NCBI GenBank assembly: GCA_021927905.1
Contig: BLLK01000045.1
Span: 1,612,001-1,676,000, forward strand
DNA from: Chaetoceros tenuissimus
Lineage: Eukaryota > Bacillariophyta > Thalassiosirophyceae > Chaetocerotales > Chaetocerotaceae
Length of the DNA stretch: 64,000 bases
Direction: 5' to 3'
Under the pieces are notes generated by a model. That model ran no database searches. It was not told where the DNA came from and was given only the letters and a program-made list of their open reading frames with translations. The stretch's first letter is position 1. Every line of letters starts with the position of its first letter. The position numbers and the translations under genes were made by a program. Positions 55,141-64,000 of this stretch are shown in pieces.

Positions 55141-55212
55141 ATCTACATTTTTTTTTTTTCCGATGCCAGCCTCGGTGGGGAGCTGGCATCGCAAAAAAAA
55201 AAAGTAAAAAAA
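55141..55212. repeat. Long hairpin with T-run and A-run arms inside the Harbinger element
   Basis: A 10 bp perfect stem (CGATGCCAGC at 55161-55170 with GCTGGCATCG at 55182-55191) encloses an 11 nt loop. A run of T precedes it and a run of A follows, so the stem could extend to over 20 bp. It lies between the transposase stop and the right TIR. Confidence 0.7.
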
Positions 55213-55278
55213 ACATGTCATGATCAGAAAATGAATGGGTTATGAGGTGTGATTTTTTACTTTTTTTTTTTTTTTTGC

Positions 55279-55295
55279 TGTGTTTGGACAAGGCC
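55279..55295 (-). repeat. Right terminal inverted repeat of the Harbinger element
   Basis: 17 bp, exact inverse of the left end, followed by TCA, which completes the 3 bp target duplication. Confidence 0.95.
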
Positions 55296-55608
55296 TCAAT
55301 CACACAAAGAACTGAAAAAACTAGATTATTTTTTTAGATGACTTTTTCCAACGTGGTATGGATTAGTCGTGTGTACACTACTTTGCATTGCCATGTAGCA
55401 ATCATCTGGCTAGGTATATATTTTGTAATTCTGGTGAAAAACCGGCATTTTGATGAGTGTGGCGCACCGTTGATCTATCGTCGTCACGTCGTCACATCGA
55501 CGTCAAATTGATTTCGATATACATACCTGGGTGGTCCTTCTTCTATTCATTCACAAACAATTGCACTGACTGACCTGTATAGAGGATAATTATATACTTA
55601 ATAGAATC
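55296..55608. promoter_or_regulatory. bZIP gene promoter with ACGT-core elements
   Basis: 313 bp between the transposon and the bZIP ATG. A cluster of ACGT cores occurs: CACGTC at 55485-55490 and GACGTCA at 55499-55505. These are binding sites of bZIP factors, so self-regulation is possible but unproven. The transposon sits only about 190 bp upstream of the cluster. Confidence 0.45.
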
Positions 55609-56256
55609 ATGGCTGATGACGAAGAAAAAAATAGCTCTGAAGATACTAAGGAGATGAAGAGAAGAGAACGTCTAGAGCAGAACAGAATTTCTGCTCGTGA
55701 GAGTAGAAAGAGGAAGAAAACTATGATTGAGGAGTTGCAAAGGACTGTGATTGGTCTTTCGCGAGACAACAAAGATTTAAATGATAGAAACGAAACTTTA
55801 AGACGACAACTGATGGAGCTGGGTACAAAGGTGAGTGATTTTCTACCTACCCCTAGATTTGTTACTTACATATGCAATCGTCTGGAAAACATCATACTGA
55901 CGTCTTTATTTCTACAGTACCCACAATTTGTTCCTCTACATGCAATTATGGGCGGCTCAATGGCAGGATTTCCACAGCCAATGCCTGGACAGGGTGTTCA
56001 GAATGGTATGCCTATGATGGCTCAAGCAGCAGTACAGCAGGCACAGGGCGGACAACCGCAACCTGATGTACAGCAGCAATTTCAGCAACAGTTCCAACAA
56101 ATGCAGCAAATGCAAATGCAAGCCCTTCAGCAACAGCAGCCTGTATCTAATACTGCAACAGCGCCACCTCCGTTGGTCAATGGAATGGGACAAGAAGTTT
56201 CACAAGGAAAAGCGGAAAGTAAAGAAGCACCAAAAGAAGAAACTCCCCAGGTTTAA
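55609..56256 (+). CDS. bZIP transcription factor with a Gln-rich domain, two exons
   Basis: Exons 55609-55830 and 55918-56256 give 186 residues. The basic region has the N-x7-R signature in NRISARESRKRKK (about residues 24-36), followed by a short leucine zipper (EELQRTVIGL, then DLNDRNETLRRQL). The C-terminal half is Gln- and Met-rich, an activation-domain composition. The 87 bp intron (GTGAGT to CTACAG) is a multiple of three with no in-frame stop, so a retained-intron form of 215 residues would insert 29 residues after the zipper. Nuclear function is assumed. Target genes are unknown, although ACGT-type sites occur in its own promoter. Confidence 0.88.
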   Translation: MADDEEKNSSEDTKEMKRRERLEQNRISARESRKRKKTMIEELQRTVIGLSRDNKDLNDRNETLRRQLMELGTKVSDFLPTPRFVTYICNRLENIILTSLFLQYPQFVPLHAIMGGSMAGFPQPMPGQGVQNGMPMMAQAAVQQAQGGQPQPDVQQQFQQQFQQMQQMQMQALQQQQPVSNTATAPPPLVNGMGQEVSQGKAESKEAPKEETPQV

Positions 56257-56956
56257 TTAAGGGCAGTACAGCGCAAGGGTAACGATGGGGCCATTACAAT
56301 GATGCGAAATTTTATAATATGAAAATGAATAAATAAGGTTGTAATTTGAAAAGAAACGAGACTTTTATAAAAAGCTTGATTTTGATAATCTTTTCTTCTT
56401 CCATTAGGCAAATATTGACAAATTTTTATCTTTCTGTCTTCAACTTGATTAGGAGAGCTACAATGCTTTCAAATATGTTTTGGTAAAGAAATGAGAAATC
56501 ATAACATGACAAAGCTGAATGAATCAGAAGAGAAACATAATTTTCATTAAAAGAGTACGTAATGTACAATTGAAGAAGGCAGGAAGTTTGGGAGAAATGA
56601 AAAGAGTTTCAACACTTTCTTAGGAACCGAACCGTAGACCGTAGAGCAATGTTTAAAATGAATCAAGGGTTTCTCTTCACTTTGCAGACGGCTTGAAAGT
56701 ATCAAAGCTTTTGCTACACAGTGAGTGCTTAGTGCTTAGGAACGAAAAGAACACTCAAATCTCATCAATATATCTCATAATCTTCAGTAATTTACTACTT
56801 TGAAGTTGAGACCCAGTACTAGGCAAAATCATACTTATTACATTCGTTATTATTGTTAGGTTTCAGTTATTTCACAATTATATTTTCCCATCAACTAGAT
56901 TGGCGCTGAGCTTTCAAAAACGTTAAAGAACAAGGCATTTCGACCTCGATGTTTAT
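56257..56956. other. Intergenic 0.7 kb between convergent genes
   Basis: Between the stop codons of the bZIP gene and the Qc-SNARE gene. AT-rich with no long frame. It must include both 3' ends. I see no RNA gene or repeat. Confidence 0.45.
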
Positions 56957-57583
56957 TTAACCTAAACCATTGATGATGAGAAGGAAGAGCAAGATACTAA
57001 GTCCAGCAATAATAAGATACAGTCTCCATACACTTTGATCTTCTTTCAACTTCATGGCTCTCAAAGTTTCAGCTTCTAATCCAGTTCTAGCATTCTCGAC
57101 ATCTGTATCCATATCTCCAAGCATTCTATTCTGCATGTTCGCCTCGTCATTGACAAGCATAGTTTGATCCTTTAGTCTTGACACTCCATTCGCAAGTTCA
57201 TCAATCATATCATCTTGGTGTCTCAAAGCTTGTGCTGCGAGGGTCTGACTTCCACCATGGTAACTGTTGCTATTAGACCCATTACCGCCACCAAGACCTA
57301 GAAGATCACTATCTCCGCCTGAACTTGTCGATGAGCCAACTTGTCTTTCTAGATTCTCTATCAACCCAATTCTTCTCTGAACATCAGCTGAATTCACCAT
57401 ACCACTGTTTCGCATTGACATGAGACTGGATTTCAAGCGTGCAAGCCCACTTTGGACTGAGCGAACTTGATGGGCTCTAGCTGTTGGGTGAGGTTGACTG
57501 CCACTATGTGGTGAAGCTCGGAGTTGTGAAGCCGCTCGCGATATCCTAGCATATTCATCATCCCATGTGGATAAATTCGACAT
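56957..57583 (-). CDS. Qc-SNARE (syntaxin-8/SYP-like)
   Basis: 208 residues. A helical N-terminal region and a Ser/Gly-rich linker are followed by the SNARE motif at about 120-180 (HQDDMIDELANGVSRLKDQ, then NDEANMQNRMLGDMDTD), with Gln at the central layer, and a C-terminal membrane anchor (about 185-205, LYLIIAGLSILLFLLI). The pattern is that of Qc-SNAREs in Golgi, endosomal or vacuolar fusion. It resembles syntaxin-8 and plant SYP5/SYP6 more than SFT1/BET1, but the subgroup is uncertain. Single exon. Confidence 0.8.
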   Translation of the reverse strand: MSNLSTWDDEYARISRAASQLRASPHSGSQPHPTARAHQVRSVQSGLARLKSSLMSMRNSGMVNSADVQRRIGLIENLERQVGSSTSSGGDSDLLGLGGGNGSNSNSYHGGSQTLAAQALRHQDDMIDELANGVSRLKDQTMLVNDEANMQNRMLGDMDTDVENARTGLEAETLRAMKLKEDQSVWRLYLIIAGLSILLFLLIINGLG

Positions 57584-57957
57584 TGTTGTACTCGTAGAAG
57601 GGTTAAGTGCAGGATGGTGTGTTGTGATAGTAGAAAAGTAAAGAATAAGTAATGCTCAAAGTATCTCATCATAGTACTGTGCTCCGTGATTTTGGTTCTT
57701 GTTTTATGTTGTTGTTCCTATTCGTTCTCAATAACGTACGTACTATACATACCTACGACGAACTACGTATTAAAAACATGAATGTCAATGATATGATACA
57801 TTTTTTGATTTCAAATTCAATCAGAGAAAGTTGTTCCCTTCATTTCTTCCAAAAAGTAGGTAGCAAGCAATATAAGTGATAGATCCAAAGTGATGATAAA
57901 TATTTCGATCATTATTGTTGATTTTTGTCTATAACTATGTTTTCATTTCTGGATTCT
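57584..57957. other. Intergenic region between two leftward genes
   Basis: About 374 bp: promoter of the Qc-SNARE gene and 3' flank of the ThrE-type gene. No feature recognised. Confidence 0.4.
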
Positions 57958-60163
57958 TCAGTTCAAAGGAAATTTGATGTTACCATCGTCATTACCAGTG
58001 TCATTGTCATCTCCTTCTACCCCGCCAGACATGATGCTTGTAGCTCCTAACAGTGCCGAGTCTTCATTATTCATTGTCTCATTATCCTTTTCAGAAGTAT
58101 CCAAAGCTACCTCTTCATCTCCGACAATATTTTCTCTAATGTTGGCTTCATCATCAGACTCTGGATCATCTTCAGCGATTTCATAGTTCATATTAAGACG
58201 ATCCTTTTTATTATCAATCCTGAATCTCATTGACTCTGAGATTCTGCTCATATCCTTGCAAACCAATTTGCTCCAGATGAATGAAAATAACTCAACTGCT
58301 GCAAATCCAAACATTAATCCAATCGCAAGGGAAGTGGCTACCACCATTAGATTCGAGAAAACAGCATTGTTCACTTGATCTTTGAGCACGAGATCATATT
58401 CAGAACCTTCGATTTCTGCTATTTCAGACTCAAGAGGTGGTGGGAAGATTGCATTGAACCATAACTTGGCAATTAAAGATCCAGGCACGAGTTGATAAAC
58501 TGTTGGCATTAGTAAAGCCCAGATGTTCAAAGGTTCTGCATCTACAACCGCGCCGAGAAGAACCTTTTCTTCATTTGCAGTCAACGTGATCTCTTGTCTA
58601 GAATGTCCAGCGTCGTTCAATTCTTCACTTTGCTTTTTCAACTTTTTGGCCATGCGATAGAATGTCACATCATTCTTCTTTCCAAACCCAAGCCAATTGC
58701 TGAAACGAATGTAAAATACTGTAATTGAATACATGAACTCTCCAAAAACAGAGAATTTACCCTTTTCTCTCTGGAGTACTCTTGCATTATAATAGTAAGA
58801 GAGCCTGTCCACAATAGCTGACAAAAATGCTGCAAAGACTACAGCTGCTATCGCACCACATACATTCGCAGCTGCTGTATCGAGTAGATCCTTGTCATGT
58901 CTTTTGGCCAACTCCAAGAAAATCTGATATTGTACCTCATATCCAACTAGTTGCACTGCTAAAGCCCTCCAATATACATTGATTGGCATACGATACTGCC
59001 CAAGAGCCGATGCAGAACAGAGAAGATACAGTGGAATACGCCACCAGTGCTCATCAAGGTCAATATTTCCACAGTTTCCTTCTTGATCTTGGTAAGCCTC
59101 CACAGAATTCTTTAACACCATTTGCATTCCAAAAGTCGTGCCTAGACTTAACACAAACGTTTTTACAGCAACCGCCATGAAACGGACAACTCCGGTCTCG
59201 AGTTCTCCAGAAACAATTTCCAATATTCCAAGAACAAATGCAGTTCCGTAGAAATACCAATAGAGAGTCCCGAGGAATACTGATGGAAGGCAAACCTTCT
59301 GCCCTACGAATCTGTAGAAAAGACCTGCAACCATGCCTGTACTAGTTCCAACAGAAATGTCTACAAGATTCTTTGCGCTTCCACCAATCGTTGTGAGAAT
59401 GTATTCAATAATACCTGCTACAAGCCCAGTTACTGCAGCTACACCTGCATCAAACCAATCACCTGAGAAGAATATAACTGCGCATGTGGCTAAAAGTTTC
59501 AAAATAATTCAAAGTGAGACTAGAAATTTTCTCCGATAAGCGTCACAGTAAAGATGTTTCAGAAGTGATAAACATACCTGCCTCCAATGGATAAAGAACT
59601 AATCTTCCTGGGAAGTCGCGTAGAAATAGTCCAGATTTTGCAGTGTGCTCGCCCTTCTTCGTTTCTGATTGCAGAATCAAACCTTGGTGAACATTAATGC
59701 TTCCATCAACCAAAGCAACTGCGATTTTCATATACATATCCTGATACTCAGAGTCATAATCATATGGAACCTTACGATGAAGTTCATATCCTCCATCTTC
59801 CACCCTAAACTTGAGCTTGATTACTCCAAGTTCCCAAGTCATGCGCATGTTAAACTTATCTTTGATTTGTTGCAGTACTTTGGAAGTAAGCAATGTCATA
59901 TGCCACGCACGGTGCAGTTCAACCGCAGTGCGAAAGATGAAAACAAACGTTAGTGCATATTCTTCTCCAAAATCTCTCTCGAGATTTTTGTAAACGCGGT
60001 GTAAATCGGGAGCCAATGTTTTCACATCGAATTTACGTTCACTGAAGGTAACTTCTTGGCGAATGCTTTTGGTTTTCTTTAGCTGCTGAAATGCAACGGA
60101 TGGATTGGGGTCAACCACTTTTCCATCCCAGCTTAGCTTTTTAGTTTTGTCACGAAGTGGCAT
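57958..60163 (-). CDS. ThrE/Prm10-type membrane transporter, two exons
   Basis: Exons 60163-59578 and 59489-57958 (intron 88 bp, GTATGT donor) give 705 residues. The N-terminal soluble part has the ThrE-like region (RVYKNLERDFGEEYALTFVFIFRT). The splice joins PLEAA to TCAVIFFSGDWFDAG, a conserved stretch in the membrane domain. About ten hydrophobic segments follow, in two clusters, with a cytosolic loop containing a basic stretch near residue 450. Bacterial ThrE exports threonine and serine; yeast Prm10 and related eukaryotic proteins are not well characterised. The acidic C-terminal tail is low in complexity. Substrate is unknown. Confidence 0.75.
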
Positions 60164-61077
60164 TTCTATCTACTTATGGAGAACTATCAAATAAATGAGA
60201 TAAGGTAATTATTGGAAATGAATAAACATATGTGAATAGTGGCCACCGCCAGTTCTAAAAGGACTCACCTCCTGAGTCAAGCTTGAGTCAAGGAACGTCT
60301 AAAAGATTTTTTTGTGTTCGTGAAGGTGGTGGATGTTGTTTCAAAAGATATTGGAGAGGAACTTGGTGTTCCGATGTGCCTTCCGCCTGTGGATACTCCA
60401 CCTAAAATCATGAGAACCCTACTGCTCTCAAGATTTAGATTACACAAATTTAGTCTTTTCAAATTTTGAAGAGGAATAGAAAAGTCTGATATCATATTTT
60501 CATACGTAGTAAACCATTAAGCTTTCAATTTATCTACCATCTGCCATCTGCCAGCAAGAAGTTACGTGAATATTTTGAAATCTGATTCTTCTGTGAGATC
60601 TCCATCTACGTATTGTCAATATCTACATCAGATGCTTCAATTTCACCTGCACATACTACTGATTTTTTTAGCAGCATAAATTCATATCTCATTTCATTAA
60701 AACAGAATTCAATTACTGCTTTGAGTTCTACTTTAAATGCATAAAGTGTAAAATCTTCAAAGATGAGACAAAGATGTGAAGGTTGTGAGATGGGACTCAT
60801 GTACTTGCGTAATTTTGTGTTTGAAAACTCCATAAGGTACGGCTGTGTGGAAAAAAGGCAATGCTGGAAGCATGACAATGGACATGGAAGCAAACAGATC
60901 TCGTAGGCTTAAAAACTGTGTATGGTAAGGATCAAAGATGGACGGCCAAAATGGGAGCAGCATATCTTAAGAAGTAGATGCTCGATGGAATTCGTTCTTG
61001 TTGCTATCGATAGATGATGCTTACTTATTAGTAGAGTGCAGAAGAATAACAAAAGTAAAAGGGAAAAGAATTTTATT
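60164..61077. other. Gene-poor 0.9 kb stretch before the tRNA gene
   Basis: Contains the ThrE-type gene promoter near 60164-60300. Minus-strand frames of 72, 95 and 68 codons overlap here without recognisable motifs or splice support. I would not annotate a gene. Confidence 0.45.
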
Positions 61078-61156
61078 GACGCGAGTGGGATTCGAACCCA
61101 CGCCAATGAAGACAACGGCCTTAACGTTGCGCCTTAGACCGCTCGGCCATCGCGTC
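61078..61156 (-). tRNA. tRNA-Leu (anticodon AAG)
   Basis: On the minus strand the acceptor GACGCGA pairs with TCGCGTC. The D-arm has GCCGAGCGG. The anticodon stem CAACG/CGTTG encloses TTAAGGC, so the anticodon is AAG, reading CUU/CUC leucine codons after inosine modification. A long variable arm and GTGGG-TTCGAAT-CCCAC T-arm are typical of type II tRNA-Leu. No intron is seen. Confidence 0.95.
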
Positions 61157-61290
61157 ATTGTTGCGAAGTTGGACATTATTGCAAATTAGATATTCTTGTA
61201 AGGTTTCTAAAAATTCCACATAAGATCCATCGATCCATCTCAATCTCACTTCTTATTTCTACCTTGTCAATTTCACAAACTTATGTGGAT

Positions 61291-62004
61291 ATGCATCTGA
61301 TAGGGAAAAGAATTGGAGACATAGCCTCCTGCAATTTCAGTAGAAAAAAGACTACCCTTTTGACATTAGTAGTGTTGGTTTCTCATCAAAAGATTCGGGC
61401 GTTTTCCTGTCAACAAAGCGAAAAAGCAGGGACTTGTGCTGCTAGCAACAAAATGAAATCAACTGAAGATCTCAAAGTTCAATGGGCAGGGGGGAGAGAT
61501 GTGTGGCCAAAGGTTCCTGTCAGCAGCACTGAGTTTATTCATGTACAAACAAAAGTGAGGACGGCTGATGATGGTGATGATTCTTTCGATGATTGGCCTG
61601 AAATAGTGAAACAATCTACATTGTTTGGATTCGGAGCTTACAATCCACGAGGACAGACATTTCCAAATGATGTGAATGAAAAGCAACATGCACTTTTAAA
61701 AAAGGATATTGAAACATCCATGATAGATTATTCAGATGTTGGAAAGTTTTGGGAAGGAGCGAGTATATGGGAAGATGGCTCATCTGAAAAGGGTTTCATA
61801 TTAGCTTTCCGTGAGAGTCATGCTAACGAAGGATTGAATCTCAGTGTAAATCTTGCTCGCAAGTATGACCAGGGAGCCATCTACAAATTTGAAATGGAAG
61901 GTGAACGATTAATGAGAGATACTATTGCAGTTCTTGATGATGGTACAGATGCAAAAGTTGAAGTGATAATGGACTCTTCAACGGACCTGTCACCCTTTAT
62001 TTGA
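61291..62004 (+). CDS. DUF3293-like protein with a possible plastid leader
   Basis: 237 residues from the ATG at 61291. A hydrophobic stretch (about 22-33) is followed by IRAFSC, a possible plastid-type cleavage site with Phe at +1. The C-terminal domain from about residue 55 resembles the small DUF3293 family: FGFGAYNPRGQTFPNDVNEKQHALL and later LARKYDQGAIYKFE correspond to its conserved NP-G...N...L and A..Y.Q.AIY elements. The family function is unknown. If the leader is not functional, translation could start at 61453 instead. Single exon. Confidence 0.6.
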   Translation: MHLIGKRIGDIASCNFSRKKTTLLTLVVLVSHQKIRAFSCQQSEKAGTCAASNKMKSTEDLKVQWAGGRDVWPKVPVSSTEFIHVQTKVRTADDGDDSFDDWPEIVKQSTLFGFGAYNPRGQTFPNDVNEKQHALLKKDIETSMIDYSDVGKFWEGASIWEDGSSEKGFILAFRESHANEGLNLSVNLARKYDQGAIYKFEMEGERLMRDTIAVLDDGTDAKVEVIMDSSTDLSPFI

Positions 62005-62437
62005 TGCAATATGGAGAGGGGAATATAGGGAAGTTTTGTGGAAATGGATGAAACCATATTTTATATAGCTTGATAAGAACAGTCTGTTTTCTGAATGGTT
62101 TGATTCTTCTTCATCTAATCTGCACAAAAAATATCAATCTTGTAGATGAAGAGAGGTTCCGAAGAAGTAAAATAAATCAAATACATATTCACATAGCATA
62201 AACAATTGGGTTGGTAGTGAAATATATATATACATTCACATACAAGCTTCAAAATAAAATCATTTTTTCTAATTTTATCTAGAAACCGTCCCTTAACGGC
62301 TTTGCCAATCTCACTTTCCGACCACTATCTGTACGTACGTACATACACAAACCACGGCGAAAAGAGATGATGAATAAACACGAAAGAAAGAACATCAGAA
62401 CTACCAGAAAGCTTATAAATTAGGAGCTTCTGACATA
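62005..62437. other. Intergenic region upstream of the UBL-WD40 gene
   Basis: 433 bp, AT-rich, between two rightward genes. A short TA-repeat (near 62223-62233) and a TACG repeat near 62331-62345 occur. No recognised promoter element. Confidence 0.4.
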
Positions 62438-64000
62438 ATGAGCATTCCTATTTCATTGAAATGGGGAAAACACGTCTACGATGGAAATATTTCTATCGAA
62501 CCAGGGCAAAGTGCCATTGAATTGAAAACAAAGGTAGAAGCTCTTACTAAAGTTCCCATTTCTAGACAAAAGCTTTTATCACCAAAATGTTGGAAAGGAT
62601 TCTTAAAGGATGATGATACATTACCTGATACTGTCACTGTTCCTAAACGAAAAACACATCTGGTAGTTACTCTAATTGGAAGTGCAGATACTCTTGTCGA
62701 GAAACCTCTCATAGAACGTCCACGTTTTGTGGAAGATATGACAAAGGATGAACTTGATGATTTGAAAAAGTTTGAGAAAATAAAGTTATCAAATAGGGTT
62801 GTAGATCATGAAATTGATATTGTGGCTCTTCAGAAAGAAATGGACAATCGGGATGACGGCAAAATGGAAATGTATCAATATAATAGGCTTGTGACAGGAC
62901 TTCCTCAACACTACATTGAAGATAAACTTATTGAAAGGCTAAAAAATAGTGCTGACAAGGAAGACAAATCTTCTAGTCAGTTACATGGAGAATTAGCAAT
63001 GACAATGGGTTTGGAATTGAGAAGAGCATATGTAAATTCTCTTGCTGTTTTGAATGATGGTACTCTTGTGTCAGGACTTGATGATGGCCACATCCATCTT
63101 TGGCACCGAGGAGAATTATTTAGAGATATCAAACACCAAGTTGAGAGTGTTGAACATGTGATTAATTTTCCAAATAGCGATGAAAATGGACCATCATTTG
63201 TGACGGGTGGTAGTGGTGACATTAGTGTTTGGACGGATGATGGAGACAGATTGGTAGGATTTCGTTCACCTCTAGGTACAACATCGGCATCTTTGACCAG
63301 TGGAAAAGTATATGGATGTAAAGATATTACGTACCTTGCCTCTTGCTTTCGTATAACACGACAGCAGAATCCTGGCCAATTCCGACTTGTTCCATTAGAC
63401 GCAGCTGCTCAGCAGCGACGAGATGCAGCCGAGGCACAAGAAAGTATGATACAAAGCAATCTTGCTAGAGTATCTCATAGTATTCAAGTTTGGTTTTATG
63501 ATTCGAAGAGGAGCAATGTTGGCTTTGCAACGGAATGGATTACTTTTAATGGCAGTGATGATGCTCCAATAACCAAGTTAGTCGACTTTAATGGCAAGCT
63601 TGTTTCAGGAGACGAAAACGGAGTAATCAGAGTTTTTAGATGGTCTTTAGATAGCAATGATTCTCTCTCTAGGCATCAAGATGTGGATTTGCAACTTGTA
63701 TGTGAAGGTTTTCAATGCGGTATAGCCAGCATGGAACCAATCAATGATTCAACATTAGCTGTGTCCTCATACAGTGTCAGCTCTACTGAAGCTATCGTGT
63801 CATCTGCCTCGCCACTTCTCGTCAAAAATCCTCAAGCAGTATTTTTTGTTGACATGAATAATGCTGTTGTTAAGGCAGTATTTGATGCACATAGAGACGT
63901 AGTGAACTGTATCTGCCCCCTTCCAGACGGAGGCCTACTCACTGCGGGGGGTAAAATGGATGCAACTGTGCGTCTTTGGGAACCTGAAAATGTAACGATG
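62438..64000 (+). CDS. USP14-type ubiquitin-like domain with WD40 repeats (3' truncated by window)
   Basis: The frame is open for 521 codons to the window end. Residues about 4-90 match the USP14/Ubp6 ubiquitin-like domain: LKWGKHVYDG, the LTKVP...Q block, KGFLKDDDTL and VTLIGSADTLVEKP. That domain docks Ubp6 on the proteasome. A helical linker follows, and from about residue 185 there are WD40 blades (for example NDGTLVSGLDDGHIHLWHRG and the last LTAGGKMDATVRLWEP). No USP Cys-box is present in the visible part. WD40 proteins paired with ubiquitin-related domains are known (PLAA), but this combination is unusual. The C-terminal portion is outside the window. Confidence 0.8.
   Translation, partial: MSIPISLKWGKHVYDGNISIEPGQSAIELKTKVEALTKVPISRQKLLSPKCWKGFLKDDDTLPDTVTVPKRKTHLVVTLIGSADTLVEKPLIERPRFVEDMTKDELDDLKKFEKIKLSNRVVDHEIDIVALQKEMDNRDDGKMEMYQYNRLVTGLPQHYIEDKLIERLKNSADKEDKSSSQLHGELAMTMGLELRRAYVNSLAVLNDGTLVSGLDDGHIHLWHRGELFRDIKHQVESVEHVINFPNSDENGPSFVTGGSGDISVWTDDGDRLVGFRSPLGTTSASLTSGKVYGCKDITYLASCFRITRQQNPGQFRLVPLDAAAQQRRDAAEAQESMIQSNLARVSHSIQVWFYDSKRSNVGFATEWITFNGSDDAPITKLVDFNGKLVSGDENGVIRVFRWSLDSNDSLSRHQDVDLQLVCEGFQCGIASMEPINDSTLAVSSYSVSSTEAIVSSASPLLVKNPQAVFFVDMNNAVVKAVFDAHRDVVNCICPLPDGGLLTAGGKMDATVRLWEPENVTM

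Larger units (their letters stand above)
53698..55295 (+). mobile_element. PIF/Harbinger DNA transposon, 1.6 kb
   Basis: Perfect 17 bp terminal inverted repeats, GGCCTTGTCCAAACACA at 53698-53714 and its complement at 55279-55295, are flanked by a 3 bp TCA duplication (53695-53697 and 55296-55298). A DDE_Tnp_4-type transposase lies inside, together with a divergent short ORF. Both are missing their starts. Poly(A)/poly(T) runs follow each terminus. The repeat word CCTTGTCCAAACA recurs at 53781-53793. TIRs and target duplication are exact, so this copy moved fairly recently, though probably with transposase supplied in trans. Confidence 0.9.

Noticed and set aside
60606-60893. 95-residue minus-strand protein and neighbouring short frames
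   Set aside because: No recognisable motif, overlapping alternative frames and no splice signals; more likely chance.
1-64000. CRISPR arrays, bacterial operons or rRNA genes
   Set aside because: No spaced short repeats or rRNA-like blocks were seen; introns and targeting signals indicate a eukaryotic nuclear genome.

Overview
This is a nuclear segment of an AT-rich diatom genome. The evidence is bipartite plastid presequences with an ASAFAP-like cleavage motif, a photosystem II extrinsic lumen protein, surface proteins with Pro-Ser-x-x-Pro-Ser repeats, short GT-AG introns of about 65-170 bp and densely packed genes on both strands. A Chaetoceros-like species would fit the base composition, but that is a guess.

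Layout. 0-8 kb: the tail of an upstream gene, a coiled-coil protein, then four plastid or organelle-linked genes: a PSII extrinsic protein, an Mpv17/PMP22 membrane protein, a fibrillin/PAP and an HtrA/Deg protease. 8-12 kb: two probable Golgi carbohydrate enzymes (an Och1-like glycosyltransferase and a sulfotransferase) around a 1.2 kb gene-free stretch. 12-23 kb: a PS-repeat membrane protein with an apparent frame change, ARMC6, a Cid1/TUTase-type nucleotidyltransferase, CHMP6/VPS20, a dithiol glutaredoxin and an unrecognised coiled-coil gene.

23.2-32.4 kb: a 9.1 kb tyrosine-recombinase retrotransposon of the DIRS order with split direct repeats (A1-ORFs-B1-A2-B2). It looks whole and recent, has no target-site duplication, and is the most striking object in the window.

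33-46 kb: SAP30BP/HCNGP-like splicing protein, YKT6, SRP receptor alpha, EngB GTPase, a nucleoside deoxyribosyltransferase-like protein, a PH-domain type III PI4-kinase and a beta-propeller PS-repeat surface protein. 46-53 kb: one three-exon gene for a 2310-residue ankyrin-repeat protein with a degenerate kinase domain. 53.7-55.3 kb: a PIF/Harbinger DNA transposon copy with perfect 17 bp TIRs and a TCA target duplication. 55.6-64 kb: a bZIP factor, a Qc-SNARE, a ThrE-type transporter, tRNA-Leu(AAG), a DUF3293-like protein, and the start of a USP14-type ubiquitin-like domain joined to WD40 repeats, cut by the window end.

Most host genes are unrelated neighbours. Loose themes are endomembrane traffic (CHMP6, YKT6, Qc-SNARE, SRPRA, PI4K) and plastid proteins. 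Many gene pairs are divergent and share 300-500 bp promoters. Splice sites were read by eye and chosen to keep frame and family homology; the resulting exon lengths sum to whole codons in every spliced gene except the PS-repeat gene at 12-14 kb.
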